A model generated the notes under the pieces. It did no database searches. It saw only the letters and a program-made list of their open reading frames with translations, and was not told the origin of the DNA. 64,000 nt of DNA. It comes from Leptidea sinapis (lineage: Eukaryota; Arthropoda; Insecta; Lepidoptera; Pieridae). Of this stretch, positions 23,735 through 34,677 are shown piece after piece. The stretch covers positions 7,750,001 through 7,814,000 of the forward strand of contig NC_066273.1 of assembly GCF_905404315.1 (NCBI RefSeq), given 5' to 3'. Numbering within the stretch: the stretch's first letter is position 1; the number at the start of each line of letters is the position of its first letter. Position numbers and translations under genes: made by a program.

Positions 23735-24975
23735 AACTCAAAAAACATAGGTAGGTATTAAATAGATAACTTAGAGGACTAAAAACTAAGTGACTAAAGA
23801 AAAAAAATTACAATAATAAAAATGAAGTACATATACAAATTAAAAGAATAAAAATAATATAAACTATATCTATGAAGCTGTTTTGAGATAGACTTGTAAT
23901 TTTCATGTAAATAATAAAAAAATGAAATAAAGATTGCGCGCCTCCATCTGAGTACTCCATTTTTATGCTGTACAAATTTTATTTACGGTGAAAACATGAT
24001 GCAGTAATTAAAACATAATATTTTTAATACCTTGACCCATAGGTCAAGGTTAAGGGTGAGAAAAATACATAATAAAATAATAAGTGGCGCTATCTTACAG
24101 CTTCAATAACTTAGCTTACTAATCATGTAATTCTATAATCTAATTCTAATAATCCATAAATGCCAGCGCAGTGATGACCAAAAGCCTTGTATCTAAAGCA
24201 GTTATTTAGTCTGCGGCTAGTATGTCAAATGTCACAGCTGTCATTAGATGACAGTTGTCTCGTACATCTGCCAGTCACACAAGACACTACAGTCTACACA
24301 AATAACAATGGTAATTTAATAGGTACCTATTATGTAACAACTACAGTTTTCATTTTCTAGTGTCAACAACGGAATTTGATTTATTACACTAAAACTACAG
24401 TTTATTAAATATATTATACACAGGAGAGAAATAGCATAGGCAATATAAATCTAATAATTATGTAGTATGACATTTATACTGTGTAACAATTGAAAATGTT
24501 TGAAATATAAGCTGCATTTAGTAATATCAAATTATCAAATTTTATGGAAAATTGTTTATTTAAAATGTCTAATAAATAGCATTTAATAGTAATATGATGT
24601 TTGATTTTATTTTTGGTATTAAAAAACAGAACAGGAGGTAAATGAATACTGCAGGCTTGTTACCAAACTATTAAACTATAACAAAAATGTTACAATGTGG
24701 TGCATTACAAGTTAGGTATATGCATTCTTTATATATTATCTTAATTATCAACACAGGATGGTAATGAAATTTTGTAATAAGTTATAAATACTAAATAAAA
24801 AATAGTTTAATTCATATACATAACATAAAGATTCATACTAGGATAGCTTATGCTTTGTGGTAGTGATATGGGTAATTAGAAGTTACAAAAAGCTTACAGT
24901 TAACTAAACCTATGAATTGTACAAGTTATTTAAAGGTTACATTACCTTAAAATACTTACAGATTAATGATACCTA
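23735..24975. other. AT-rich spacer between N1 ORF1 and ORF2
   Basis: No coding potential seen. It is about twice as long as the equivalent spacer in N2 (26475-26954), so it may hold an unrecognised insertion. A perfect hairpin with 9-bp arms (ACCTTGACC/GGTCAAGGT) lies at 24029-24050. Confidence 0.4.
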
Positions 24976-25225
24976 TTACTTATTTTTGACCGTTCTTTTG
25001 GACCTGGAGGTGAGTCTGGCAGTACCCTGAGTCAGAGGCTTAGATGTCTGTTTAGATGTCTGTGGTATGCTGTGTAGGTCAGCTTTCCACTTAGCTCGGT
25101 GATGTGAACCATCTGGGGCTATAATATGGATGCATCCATCCCTTGTCCAGCACTTGTTTATGCCGAATCTCTGCCTTCCCTCCATAAATATGTTTGACGA
25201 CTCTTTGTTAAAAACTCTGACACAG
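24976..25225 (-). pseudogene. N1 ORF1, C-terminal half
   Basis: Read on the minus strand this is the end of a retrotransposon ORF1 protein: RQRFGINKCWTRDGCIHII, then PDGSHHRA, ending at 24976. It continues the frame of the N-terminal half at 29833-30289 once N2 and one copy of the 6-bp target duplication are removed. One base is missing about 50 nt into this half, which adds a frameshift. The protein would bind element RNA as a nucleic-acid chaperone. Confidence 0.75.
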
Positions 25226-25460
25226 TTAAACAGTTAGGAGTGACAAGTGCTAGTGAATTTTGCTATGTTTTATACCTTATTAAATTGGAAATAGTTGATT
25301 ATAGTTTATGAAAAATATATGTGTTAGTTTATAGATACATTACTTAAGTGATATATAAGTATTATCTTCAAATATATCAGTGTTTTTTACAATATTCGAA
25401 TAAAAGAAACGAATATCAAAAATTTATTGAGGGTACTTGCACCAAGTATTGTAAACAAAG

Positions 25461-26474
25461 ATGGCAAGTAAAACCAACAAATGTTATTCGTGTGGCAAAT
25501 TTCTTTCCTCATCGGATTCTATTAAATGTTGCAAATGTACCTCAGTATACCATCGGGCTTGTACAAATATTAGCCCTAACTCCCGTATCTCAAAGTGGTT
25601 CTGCAATGAATGCAAAGAAAGTGGTTATACTGATGGCAATAAACACTCCATAGCTACTGAATCGCTAAGTAACAACGGTCGGCAAGTGATAAATAAGGAG
25701 AATGTTGTTGCAACCAGCCCCTGCGATACTCTGGCCGACGAAATCAGACTCCTTAGACTTGAGATGTCCTCTCATCGCCAAGAAATGTCGAAATTAAATA
25801 CAACGATGGGTGAGTTCAATAACAGAATCGATCGAGTCGAGGTGCGTATGACAACACTCGAGCAGCGAGTGTCGGAACGTACACTAGAAAATGAGTGTAC
25901 ACAAATGAAAGATATTATCACACAATTAAAAGCTGACTTGAACGTTAGAGAGCAGGAGAGCATGATGAATGATATTCAAATTTCTGGATTGCCTGAACAT
26001 CAAGGAGAAAGTATTATTCATTTGTGCCAACTCGTCGCGAAGAAAATAGGGACCACGCTTGATGTACAAGACATTGTGAGCGCCGAACGCGCGGGCCCGC
26101 GTCGTCATTTAACGTCAACAGGCGGTGATAATGATAAGCCGCGCCCGAGGCCCGTGGTCGTCTGACTGTCCAGGCGGGCACTGCGCGACGACGTCCTTCA
26201 GTCAGCACGCGTGCGGCGGAACATCGATACGTCGGGCATCACAGATGGTATACCTACCCGTATATATATAAATGAACGTCTGACTTATTTCAATCGACAG
26301 TTATTCCATAAGGCAAAAGAGGAAGGACGCCGACAGGGTTGGCGTTATGTGTGGACCCGAGGTGGACAAATATATATGCGTCGTGAAGCAGGTGCACCGG
26401 CTTATCGTATTCGTAGCGAAATTGATCTCAATAAAATTTTTGGCGCGAGTTCTGTTGGATTAAATATCATTTAA
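25461..26474 (+). pseudogene. N2 ORF1: zinc-finger, coiled-coil RNA-binding protein with one nonsense codon
   Basis: Starts at ATG 25461. Residues about 8-50 form a PHD-like finger (CYSCGKF..CCKCTSVYH..C..WFCNEC), followed by a charged coiled-coil stretch (about 85-155) and an L1-type RNA-binding fold (DIQISGLPEHQGE, then RPRPVVV). An in-frame TGA at 26163-26165 splits the frame. It stands where CGA (Arg) would fit, so a single C-to-T change explains it. The same frame continues to 26474 with the typical C-terminal domain (YVWTRGGQIYMRRE). Full length would be 337 residues. PHD-type fingers are known in ORF1 of CR1-group elements. Confidence 0.8.
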
Positions 26475-26954
26475 ATTGTTTCTTTTCTGCTATGACAATT
26501 TGTAAAAACTTAATACTTCAAGCGTATTTTCATTACAATGTAGCTGTTCACGATAACGTTATGTTCTTAACAAATATATTTTGTGTATTTCATAAAATTG
26601 CGATAGTTGTGTGTGTTATGTCCTCGGGGGGTATCTCAGTTATGGTATTGCTTCACGTAAAGGCCTCAATTGTTTCTTATGCTAATTTAAGCGCAATGTT
26701 GAATAATTACAAAAAGAATTTTTGCATCAAATCATTGCTATATAAAAATAACAGAACTAGTCGAATTCAGACTTTAGTCATAGCTTATCTTACCTTATTA
26801 GTAATATTAATCTATCGTGATATTTTATTATTAATAGTAGTACGGAAAGAGGTTTTATATTTTATTTATTGTATGATATAGTTTTCTGTTTTATATACTA
26901 CAACAATATATAATATACATATTTATAATTTTTTAAATATTTTATCTTTATTTA

Positions 26955-29142
26955 ATGGCTAAACAAAAGAAATTTAAAGTTGGATTTTTTAACCCGGGAT
27001 CTCTAGGAACACACCATGATGAAATAATTGTTCTAATAACACGACATGATGTAGATATAGTCGCATTAAACGAAACATGGCTATATCAGGGAGAAGAAAG
27101 TAAAGCTCCTCGTATACCCGGATACCGCTTACGCCATATTGCTCGAATACCTAATAATTTAAGGTCGCGAGGTGGCGGTGTAGGCTTTTACATTAAGAAG
27201 GGAATAACAGTCCGCTATATTGATTGTCCCACTCCGTCATTAATTGAGCAGATGTGGCTAAGAATAAAAGTAGGAACCAAAATTATTGCAATTGGCACTG
27301 CTTATCGCCCACAGTGGACTAACACAGCAATATTTCTCGACTCACTTACTGAAACGATAGGTTCGCTCCCATATTATGACTATATATTATTAGTAGGAGA
27401 TTTTAACATAAATTACTTAAACTCTCAGGAAACAAGTAGCAAGGGCTTAGATAATTTTCTAACAATTCATAACTTGAAACAACATATTAATGAACCAACA
27501 CATTTGACTGGGGATACTGCAACTTTACTTGATCTTGTTTGTTCGAATACAAAAGTACATAACGTGACTTGAGACGCAGAGATGAAGCACAAATAAGGGC
27601 TAGAATAAACAAATCGTAGGTGTCTAAAAATTATAATAAAGACCTCAAGTCTGAAGTTACGGCCGCAATTGACAGGGAAAAAGCGGTATATTTTGACACT
27701 TATATAAATTCGAATTTACATAAATCGGAAGTTCTATGGAAACATGTGCGAAGGCATGTTAATGTGAATCAAAAAAATTACAATGATCTTCCTGAGCACC
27801 TTAGGGATCCCGATTTAATAAATTCACATTTTGTGAATGTACCTGGAAGCCAATATGTACCGCTTTCGACTCTTTATTATTATGAGAATAATAGGTATAA
27901 CCGTAGTGTATTTTCTTTAAAGCCCACGAACGAAATATCTGTTTTAAAAATAATACGTTCGTTACATTCTAACGCTGTTGGTCTTGATGGTATTTCACTT
28001 GATATGCTCCAAATATTGTTACCCCACGCTTTACCCGTCATCACTAGCATAATGAATACATCCATATTATCTGGTGTATTCCCTACAAGTTGGCAAACAG
28101 CTTTGGTGAAGCCCCTACCAAAAAAAGAAAATATTAATTTAATGAAAGAGTTACGACGAAGTATATTACCGTGCCTATCGAAAATATTAGAAAAAATTGT
28201 TTATGCTCAACTCACAGAATATTTAGAGATAAATAACATACTACCAAAATTGCAATCGGGTTTCCGGAAACGGTATAGCACAACAACTGCTTTAATGGAA
28301 GTATTGGATAATATATTGATGCACAAGATAAGGGGGCGGGTACAATTTTGGTCTTACTAGACTTCTCGCGTGCCTTTGAAACTATAAATAGATATTTATT
28401 AATATCTAAGTTAAAATTTTATGGCTTTAGCTTGGACACTCTTAAATGGTTTCTAAGTTACTTAGAATATCGTAAGCAGACTGTGGAGCTTACATCATCT
28501 GATGGCACGAAATGTTTTTCTGAATTTACTCCTGTCAATCGAGTTGTTCCACAAGGTTCCATCCTAGGCCCTATAATTTTTGCACTTTACTGCGCAGACA
28601 TTGTAGAAAGTATTAGGCATTGTAAGTTCCACCTATATGCTGACGATATACAATTATATATTACATCTAAATTCAATTATGCCGATGCAGTTATAAGTCA
28701 CAGGCTCTTAGCAAGAACTAAAAACCTTATTCAGCGGGTACAAAATGCCTGCGCTAGATATTGTTTTAAAATCCCTCCTCGTGAACATGTCTCACCATAT
28801 CTAAATAATGCTAAAATGCTAAAAATGGAATATCGGCGACAATTGCATTTCGCTACTCTTCTTTTTGGGGTTATAAAATACAAAATTCCACAATATCTTT
28901 ATACCAAGTTACGATGGTCTGCTGACACTTGCAAGTATCACACTAGAGCTTCTCCTTACCTGCTCTGTGTACCACCACACCGGTCAGCGGCATTCGAAGG
29001 AGGCTTTTGTTATAATTATTCTAAAATATGGAATGACTTACCTCCTCCCCTTCGTAATATAAATAGTGTTTATACCTTTAGAAATAAATATAAAACGTAT
29101 TTGTTTACACTTCAGTTGGGCCTCTCTCAAAATAAATCTTAA
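26955..29142 (+). pseudogene. N2 ORF2: endonuclease and reverse transcriptase, deleted in two places
   Basis: 26955-27572 encodes the endonuclease: FKVGFFNPGSLGTHHDEI, LNETWL, GGGVGFYIKKG and LLVGDFNINY. The frame then jumps, with loss of the end of that domain, to 27620-28360 carrying reverse transcriptase motifs 0-2 (NAVGLDGIS, ALVKPLPKK, LQSGFRKRYSTTTAL). 28348-29142 holds motif A (VLLDFSRAFETIN), motif B (VVPQGSILGP) and YADDIQLY. Shortly after YADD the sequence passes straight to the C terminus (LIQRVQNACARYCF.., WNDLPPPLRN). About 100 residues present in N1 at this point are missing. Non-functional. Confidence 0.85.
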
Positions 29143-29826
29143 TATGTAGTTTAAAAAAAAAAATCACGCTGCAAATCTCTTTCATAGTTTGAATGAATAT
29201 ATTTAATGTGTATATGTATATATGGATATATATGTTTATATATGTATGTGTATATATATTTATATATTGGGCATATAAAATAAAAAATATAAAAAAACCG
29301 GTATGCACACAAAATATACAAATTGGTGCAGCCGTTTCGGAGGAATTTGGTAAGAAACACCGGGACACGAAAATTTTATATATTATATAATCAATATATA
29401 TCTAATTAATAACTGTTACGATCTAGCCGTCTACTATAATATTATTTTTTACCTTATGTTTTGAGTACTATCATTTATTTATTTTTTATTTATTACATAA
29501 TTATTGTATTTAATAATGGAAACACTTGTGGCTGTTATCGCGACGGCCGGCTTATTGAAGGTAGCTACTGAAAATCAGTGTTGGGTGATACCCAACTAAT
29601 ATGCTGAGTAGCAAACCTTTTTGGGACATAACACTGCAAATACCACCTTATTATGTTTATATAGAATAAGCCTTACTTTAGTTTTTTAATGTATGTTAGT
29701 TTTACTTAGATTAGGCATATTATAGTAATTTTTAAGATAAGTTTTTTCATATTATTTGTTATTATATTTTGTAAATGTTCACGTGTATTTGTAGTGTTTG
29801 TTCCAAATAAAGATATACTTACTTAC
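29143..29826 (+). other. N2 3' untranslated region
   Basis: Non-coding, AT-rich, with a TATATG microsatellite-like stretch at about 29210-29275 and a GCAGCCGTTTCGGAGGAATT motif near 29328 shared with the repeat at 18124-18410. It ends in AATAAAGATATA plus CTTA repeats. Confidence 0.6.
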
Positions 29827-29832
29827 TTAAAC

Positions 29833-30289
29833 CACTGCCCTTAAATCCAGTTTTGGAGAACCAAACCTTATCCCGCAATGCTACATCCGCAAACTTTACC
29901 ACTACAGGACGAGGTTTCTTTTCGGAAGGACGTCCTAAGCGATGGGATGACTTGATGGAAGCAACAGAGAATCCAGTCACACAAAGATGTTCCCCTACTA
30001 CTTTACAAACACGTGAAGTAACATCTTCCGACTTATCTTCGCTGACTCCGAGCACTAGTAGCATTTTGCGCCTTCTACGCATCTCCAGACGATCAACCTC
30101 TATACCAAGGAACTCCACCTGTCTCTGCAAAGTATTCATGGCAGAGAGCACAAAGGTCTTGAAGCTGTTAAACTCTGCAGCCAAGGATGTGTTTGTAATG
30201 GGTCCATTATCTAGGCCCTGCTGGAACTCGCTCATCTTCTGTTCGAACATTTCAGCCATGGCGTTGAGCGAGTCTTTTAATGCATCCAT
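29833..30289 (-). pseudogene. N1 ORF1, N-terminal half
   Basis: ATG at 30289 (MDALKDSLNAMAEMFEQKM). It has a coiled-coil region to about residue 75, then RRKMLLVLGVSED and KPRPVVVKFADVALRDKVWF, the L1-type RNA-recognition fold found in ORF1 proteins of such elements. The frame enters N2 sequence at 29832, so its apparent end is an artefact of the insertion. The C-terminal half is at 24976-25225. Confidence 0.75.
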
Positions 30290-30678
30290 GATGATTGGTG
30301 ATACGTAGTGATCGGAACAAAGGGATATTAAAGAAGTGAACTTAATTGACTTTCACTAGGAGAATAAGTACTGTCTGGTGGGTACTATTTATCACATTTA
30401 TCACACTTAACACTAAATCTACTAAAATAATGGTATAAAATTACTATTTTTTAATTTTAAGATGATTGAAAATACGGAGCTCTTTAAAAACAGTGTTAAC
30501 TTTTTTCACACCTACCCTCGAAAAAGTTAGTTAGAAAATTGGTGTGCGTGACAAGCTTCGTCTTACACTCATGATTTGTGACACTTTTTTGACACTTTGT
30601 GTTAGTGTGCGTAAATTGCTCAAAATCGAGGTTAGTTCTAAAGTCATTTCTTTTCGACGTTTTCACAGCTGTCATAGT

Positions 30679-31110
30679 CTATCTAGACGCTAAGATTAAG
30701 TATTGGTTTCCGCTGCGCTCCAACTAGATTCCGCACTACCTAAGAATATTAGCTTTTTTATTACGGCAACAATTAGATGCTTGTATGCGTGGCATCTTGA
30801 CACTCAATGGCATCTTTCAAATTTTGTTACAAACGCTTCGTGTTATTTTACATTGAAATGAATAAAATTTAAAATACTTACAGATGATATGTGATCGCAG
30901 TGTCTTTCTGATTTCTTGTAGTATGATTTTCACAAAGTTTTTCTACGCAACCCGGCATTTAATTTCAATTATAAGCAAAGTTTAACAGAATATGTGGCAT
31001 GTCAACGTCACAGCTTGGGTGCAGTATTAGTTACCTCACTCAGCGACTACGCCTGCTGTATCTAGTGGGCGAGCAGCGGAGACCAATCCTTAATCTATGT
31101 CTAGACGTAT
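30679..31110. mobile_element. MITE with about 55-bp inverted ends
   Basis: 30679-30733 (TATCTAGACGCTAAGATTAAG.., TTGGTTTCCGCTGCGCTC..) is the inverse of 31055-31110 (..GAGCAGCGGAGACCAATCCT, TTAATCTATGTCTAGACG) with scattered mismatches. The roughly 320 bp between has no coding potential. This is a non-autonomous DNA transposon structure. Target duplication not determined. Confidence 0.65.
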
Positions 31111-32354
31111 AAATGATCTAATATATTAGTAAAGATAACGATGTACTCAAAGTTATAATAAAACATGAATTTCGTTGCATATTATTCATGCAATAGTTTG
31201 ATATCGAGGCCATAATATGATTAGTATCGGCAACTCATGTTCAATATTCGAGCTCGCAATATATCGACGTTTGAGAGCTTTCAGGGTTGACGTACCACCA
31301 CGTTATTACAAGATACATTTTACACATTGAACAATTCGCGTACATCCTTTACATTGGACTTTAGTGTTGGCAGTTGTAACCGCAGTGTCAGCTGTAACCA
31401 GCAATGTACGCAAAATATATCGATATTGTAGTGTTTGGTTATGTTCAGAATATAACTGTCTGATATTTCCATTTGATATTGCATGCCTCTGTTAGCTTCG
31501 TCTAATAGATGTTTAATAGAACCTATAGCTTACAATTTGATGTTGTCACTATTAAAATAACTGTAGACATTACATTGATAATTTTGAAGTGAAAACTTCT
31601 TTTTCATTTCTCATACTCGGAAAGTAATGTTTTGATCTGATTATTGGGTGGAAAATGCTGCTTCCCTGCATAGAGAGGGAAAAACTCATACAAATTACTT
31701 CCCACCTAAGGGCCGGAATGAACTTTGAAAATAAAACTGTTGTCACCTTATGTAAAAACAAAATAATTATAAAATATGCTTCGGTCATGTGACTTTCTAA
31801 ACAGCCAGTGTGAACATAGCGTAAACTTCTTTGAGCGGGATAAGCCGCAACAATTACGCGGTGAATTCCATATTTAAAATTTAAAAAGTCGACATAAATT
31901 ATCCTAATTTGACAACTAATTTTAAATAGGCACTAGTAATATTATTATATATTAGTTTTATAAACAAAAAGTTTTATAAATAATAGTTTAGATAAACAAC
32001 TACTTTTATATTCCTCATATTCGAAATGAAAAGTAAAGTGTTTAACACGGGTAAACGAATCAATTCCTACTCGGACTATAGCCGCCCTTGCTGCGCTCGG
32101 GCGTCTAAATACCTCGGGAATTGATTATTTCGACCCTCGGTTGACAATCTACTATAAACAAGCTAAGCACTTTGTTTTGTGGGTATTGAATTAAACTGAA
32201 CTGTCACGCTGAGCTGTATAACGTCCGTTCGGGTGATGCCAGTTTAAATCGGACTAAGAGATTGTATTTAGGAACATTAAGTAAGAAAAAAATTTAGCAG
32301 AATTATTTATAGAAAATCAACATTATATAATGTTTAGAAATATAAATATTAATA
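31111..32354. other. No gene seen; one small palindromic insert
   Basis: AT-rich without coding signal. AATCAATTCC at 32058-32067 pairs perfectly with GGAATTGATT at 32117-32126 around a GC-rich core, which looks like a small hairpin element. Confidence 0.4.
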
Positions 32355-32455
32355 TTTTTTTAATTTGTCAATAATATTTCATAACATCAAGAATTATTCC
32401 GTAAAATATGCTCCCTGTTGTTATAATGAAATCGTTTCACAGCAGAACTGTCAAA
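32355..32455 (+). repeat. Family H dispersed repeat
   Basis: AATTTGTCAATAATATTTCA.., AAATATGCTCCCT.., CAGCAGAACTGTCAAAC recurs with few differences at 58237-58330 inside intron 2 of hexamerin gene 2. Nature unknown, non-coding. Confidence 0.6.
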
Positions 32456-32470
32456 CTGACAGACAACTTG

Positions 32471-32771
32471 ACCAGTGGGAGGCTCCTTTGCACAGGATGC
32501 CGGCTAGATTATGGGTACCACAACGGTGCCTATTACAGTGAAGCAGTGTGTATTACTGAGTTTCAGTCTAAAGGGCGCCGTAGCTAGTAACATTACTGGG
32601 CAAATGAGATGTAACATCTTATGTCTCAAGGTGACGAGCGCAGTTGTAGTGCCGCTCAGAAATTTTTGGGTTTTTCAAGAATCCTGAGCGGCATTGCATT
32701 GTAATGGGCAGGACGTATCAATTACCATCAGCTGAACGTCCTGTTCGTCTCATCCCTCATTTTCATAAAAA
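32471..32771 (+). repeat. Family A repeat, copy 4 (near full length)
   Basis: Runs from ACCAGTGGGAGGCTCC to TTTTCATAAAAATAAAA, with the internal hairpin partners TGCCGCTCAG and CTGAGCGGCA both preserved. It is among the best copies for defining the family. Confidence 0.85.
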
Positions 32772-33061
32772 TAAAACTGTGTGGTATTAGGTCCAAAAAA
32801 AAGCATTATTTATATCATGAGAAAGACCTCTGATATATCAATAAATAAAGTCAGCATACAATGTAGTTATTTTTTCAAAATATAAACATAAATGTCTGTT
32901 ATCATAACAATTTATATAAACATATTAAGGTCAGAAGTTAACAATCGAATTTTTATTGATTGTGTCACTTACACTTGTCCTTATAACATTATATTTTATA
33001 GAATCAGTAAAAAAAATCGGAATATCTTAACCGATTTAAAATGTAATTCAAAAAAGTTTAG

Positions 33062-33592
33062 CAACTGGGCGTCATAAATAGAGCACGGCAATATTTCAAG
33101 CCGACCATTCTAGCGCTCTACAAAGCGCAAGTCCAGCCACAGTATCAGCTCGATCCATTTGACCGCATGCAACGCAGAGCAGCTCGAATTGTCGGGGACC
33201 CATTGCTCTTTGAACGCTGGATCTCTCGGCGTTGCGTATAGACATCGTTTCATTGCGTTTTCATCTTCTGCACCTGATTCCTGCCACCGAATTCCAGCTT
33301 TGCACGTCACTCCACAAATAAAAATATCATCCCCACCGTCAGGATGTTTGTCGGTCATCAACACTGTGTTTTCAAGGAGCTTTCTTCCACGTATTACAAA
33401 GTTGTGGAATAAACTTCCTTGTGCGGTGTTTCCGGGACGATACGACATTGGTACCTTCAAAAAGATAACGTGTATCTTCCTTAAAGGCCGGCAACGCTCC
33501 TGTGATTCGTCTGGTGTTGCAAGAGAATGTGGGCGGTGGTGATCTCTTAACACCAAGTTACGCTCTTTTGTCCTCCTTTTCTTTAAAAAATA
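33062..33592 (+). pseudogene. Family B LINE, C-terminal and 3' end
   Basis: Plus-oriented, starting at GCAACTGGGCGTCATAAATA and ending at the T/A-rich 3' end after TTGTCCTCC. Open remnants in both directions are shadows of the same LINE C terminus. Compared with the reference at 61.9-62.5 kb it has an internal deletion after CAGTCCAGCCACA and frameshifts. Inactive. Confidence 0.75.
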
Positions 33593-33884
33593 GCAGCTAA
33601 TGGATAAAGCATAATAAATATTCTACCAATACATCGGTTTTAATTTGTACTACTATAGCCTGTATAGAACTGTAGGCTCTTCCTGTACCTTTCATGAAAC
33701 ATAATCTTAGTTTTCTCTGATCCAGTAAATGTGTCATTAATTCTGTTGTTATTTTTTTATTAAAAGTACTGTATTACTGTACCTACTGAATTAAAAAAAA
33801 TGTATTTCTTAAAATTAAATTATTTTTGTTATCGAGCTTAAAACTTTGCTCATTATTAAATTGATAAGCAAGTTTAATTTAGTC

Positions 33885-33968
33885 AAATTACTTGGACGCA
33901 ATCTAATAAACTTATAACAACGTAGACAGACTGTCTACGTGATTACGTAGATACACTCCAAGTAATTT
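33885..33968. repeat. Compact double-hairpin element
   Basis: The outer arms AAATTACTTGGA (33885-33896) and TCCAAGTAATTT (33957-33968) match perfectly. Inside, ACGTAGACAG and CTGTCTACGT (33920-33940) form a second perfect hairpin with a 1-nt loop. Possibly a tiny MITE remnant. Confidence 0.6.
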
Positions 33969-34004
33969 TTCTCGAAATGCCTAGTTCAGTAGGTGTGAAA
34001 TAGT

Positions 34005-34113
34005 ATTTTTTTATGAAAATAAGGGACGAGACGAGCAGGACGTTCAGCTGATGGTAATTGATAGGCCCTGCCCATTAAAATGCAGTGCCGCTCAGGATTC
34101 TTGAAAATTCTGA
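34005..34113 (-). repeat. Family A repeat, copy 5 (truncated)
   Basis: Only the A-rich-end third is present: ATTTTTTTATGAAAATAAGG.., GGACGTTCAGCTGATGG.., TGCCGCTCAGGATTCTTGAA, breaking off at the hairpin loop. Confidence 0.75.
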
Positions 34114-34677
34114 AATTAAATATATTAGGAAATCAAAATTTAAAAGAGTCCTTAGCTAAGGAAAACAAAAGTGATGACTCTGGGAAAGAACTCTCCTTAG
34201 TAGATTTATGTATCGCTAAGTATTCCTTAGCACTAAGATATGGAACGACGAATTTAATTTTTGAAATGAAACTTCTTTTCGCACATGAGGGTCGAATTTT
34301 TACGGATGAAACGCAATAAAGTGACGCGAGAATGAGGGACGTTTATGTCCAAGAAGAGGGAGAGAGAAAGGGCGAACGTAGTAAAAAGCACATAGTGCCG
34401 CTAGTAAGAAGAACATCTTCTCTACTAGCGTTGTATCCTACTTAATCGCGGCCGCGCGCTATACCTGCCCGATACATAGAACATCTTAATTACAACAGCA
34501 AAATTTTAAGAAAAAAAATATTATTATATGTATACTAATATTGACAAAAACATTTTATTTAGAGAACAGATTATTAAAAAATATATAAACGAGATTTAGT
34601 TATTAGTTTGCCAAAGAAGTTTCACTTCTTGCATGGTACTTTGTACGCACGCAATCTTCTTGAATTATTTTCTTCTA
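34114..34677. other. Unassigned stretch with a short open frame
   Basis: A 79-codon plus-strand frame (34080-34319) starts inside the repeat and has no motif I recognise. The region 34320-34480 is richer in G and A than its surroundings. No function is proposed. Confidence 0.35.

Larger units (their letters stand above)
25226..29832 (+). mobile_element. Non-LTR retrotransposon N2 with its target site duplication
   Basis: N2 spans 25232-29826 and is flanked by TTAAAC at 25226-25231 and 29827-29832. The order is ORF1 (25461-26474), AT-rich spacer, ORF2 (26955-29142), and a 3' UTR ending AATAAAGATATACTTACTTAC. It is inserted into N1 ORF1. At about 4.6 kb it is shorter than usual because two segments of ORF2 are missing. 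The duplication call is supported because removing N2 restores the N1 reading frame. Confidence 0.8.
20601..30308 (-). mobile_element. Non-LTR retrotransposon N1 (Jockey/CR1-type), split by N2
   Basis: Read right to left, the order is ORF1 (30289 to 29833, then 25225 to 24976), an approximately 1.2-kb AT-rich spacer (24975-23735), ORF2 with endonuclease then reverse transcriptase (23734-20843), and a 3' UTR ending with CAATAAAGATATATTTCATT and TTTCA repeats at about 20601-20630. The stretch 25232-29826 is the foreign element N2. Without it N1 is about 5.1 kb, normal for the group. The 5' end is not defined. All frames are degraded, so the element is inactive. Confidence 0.8.
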
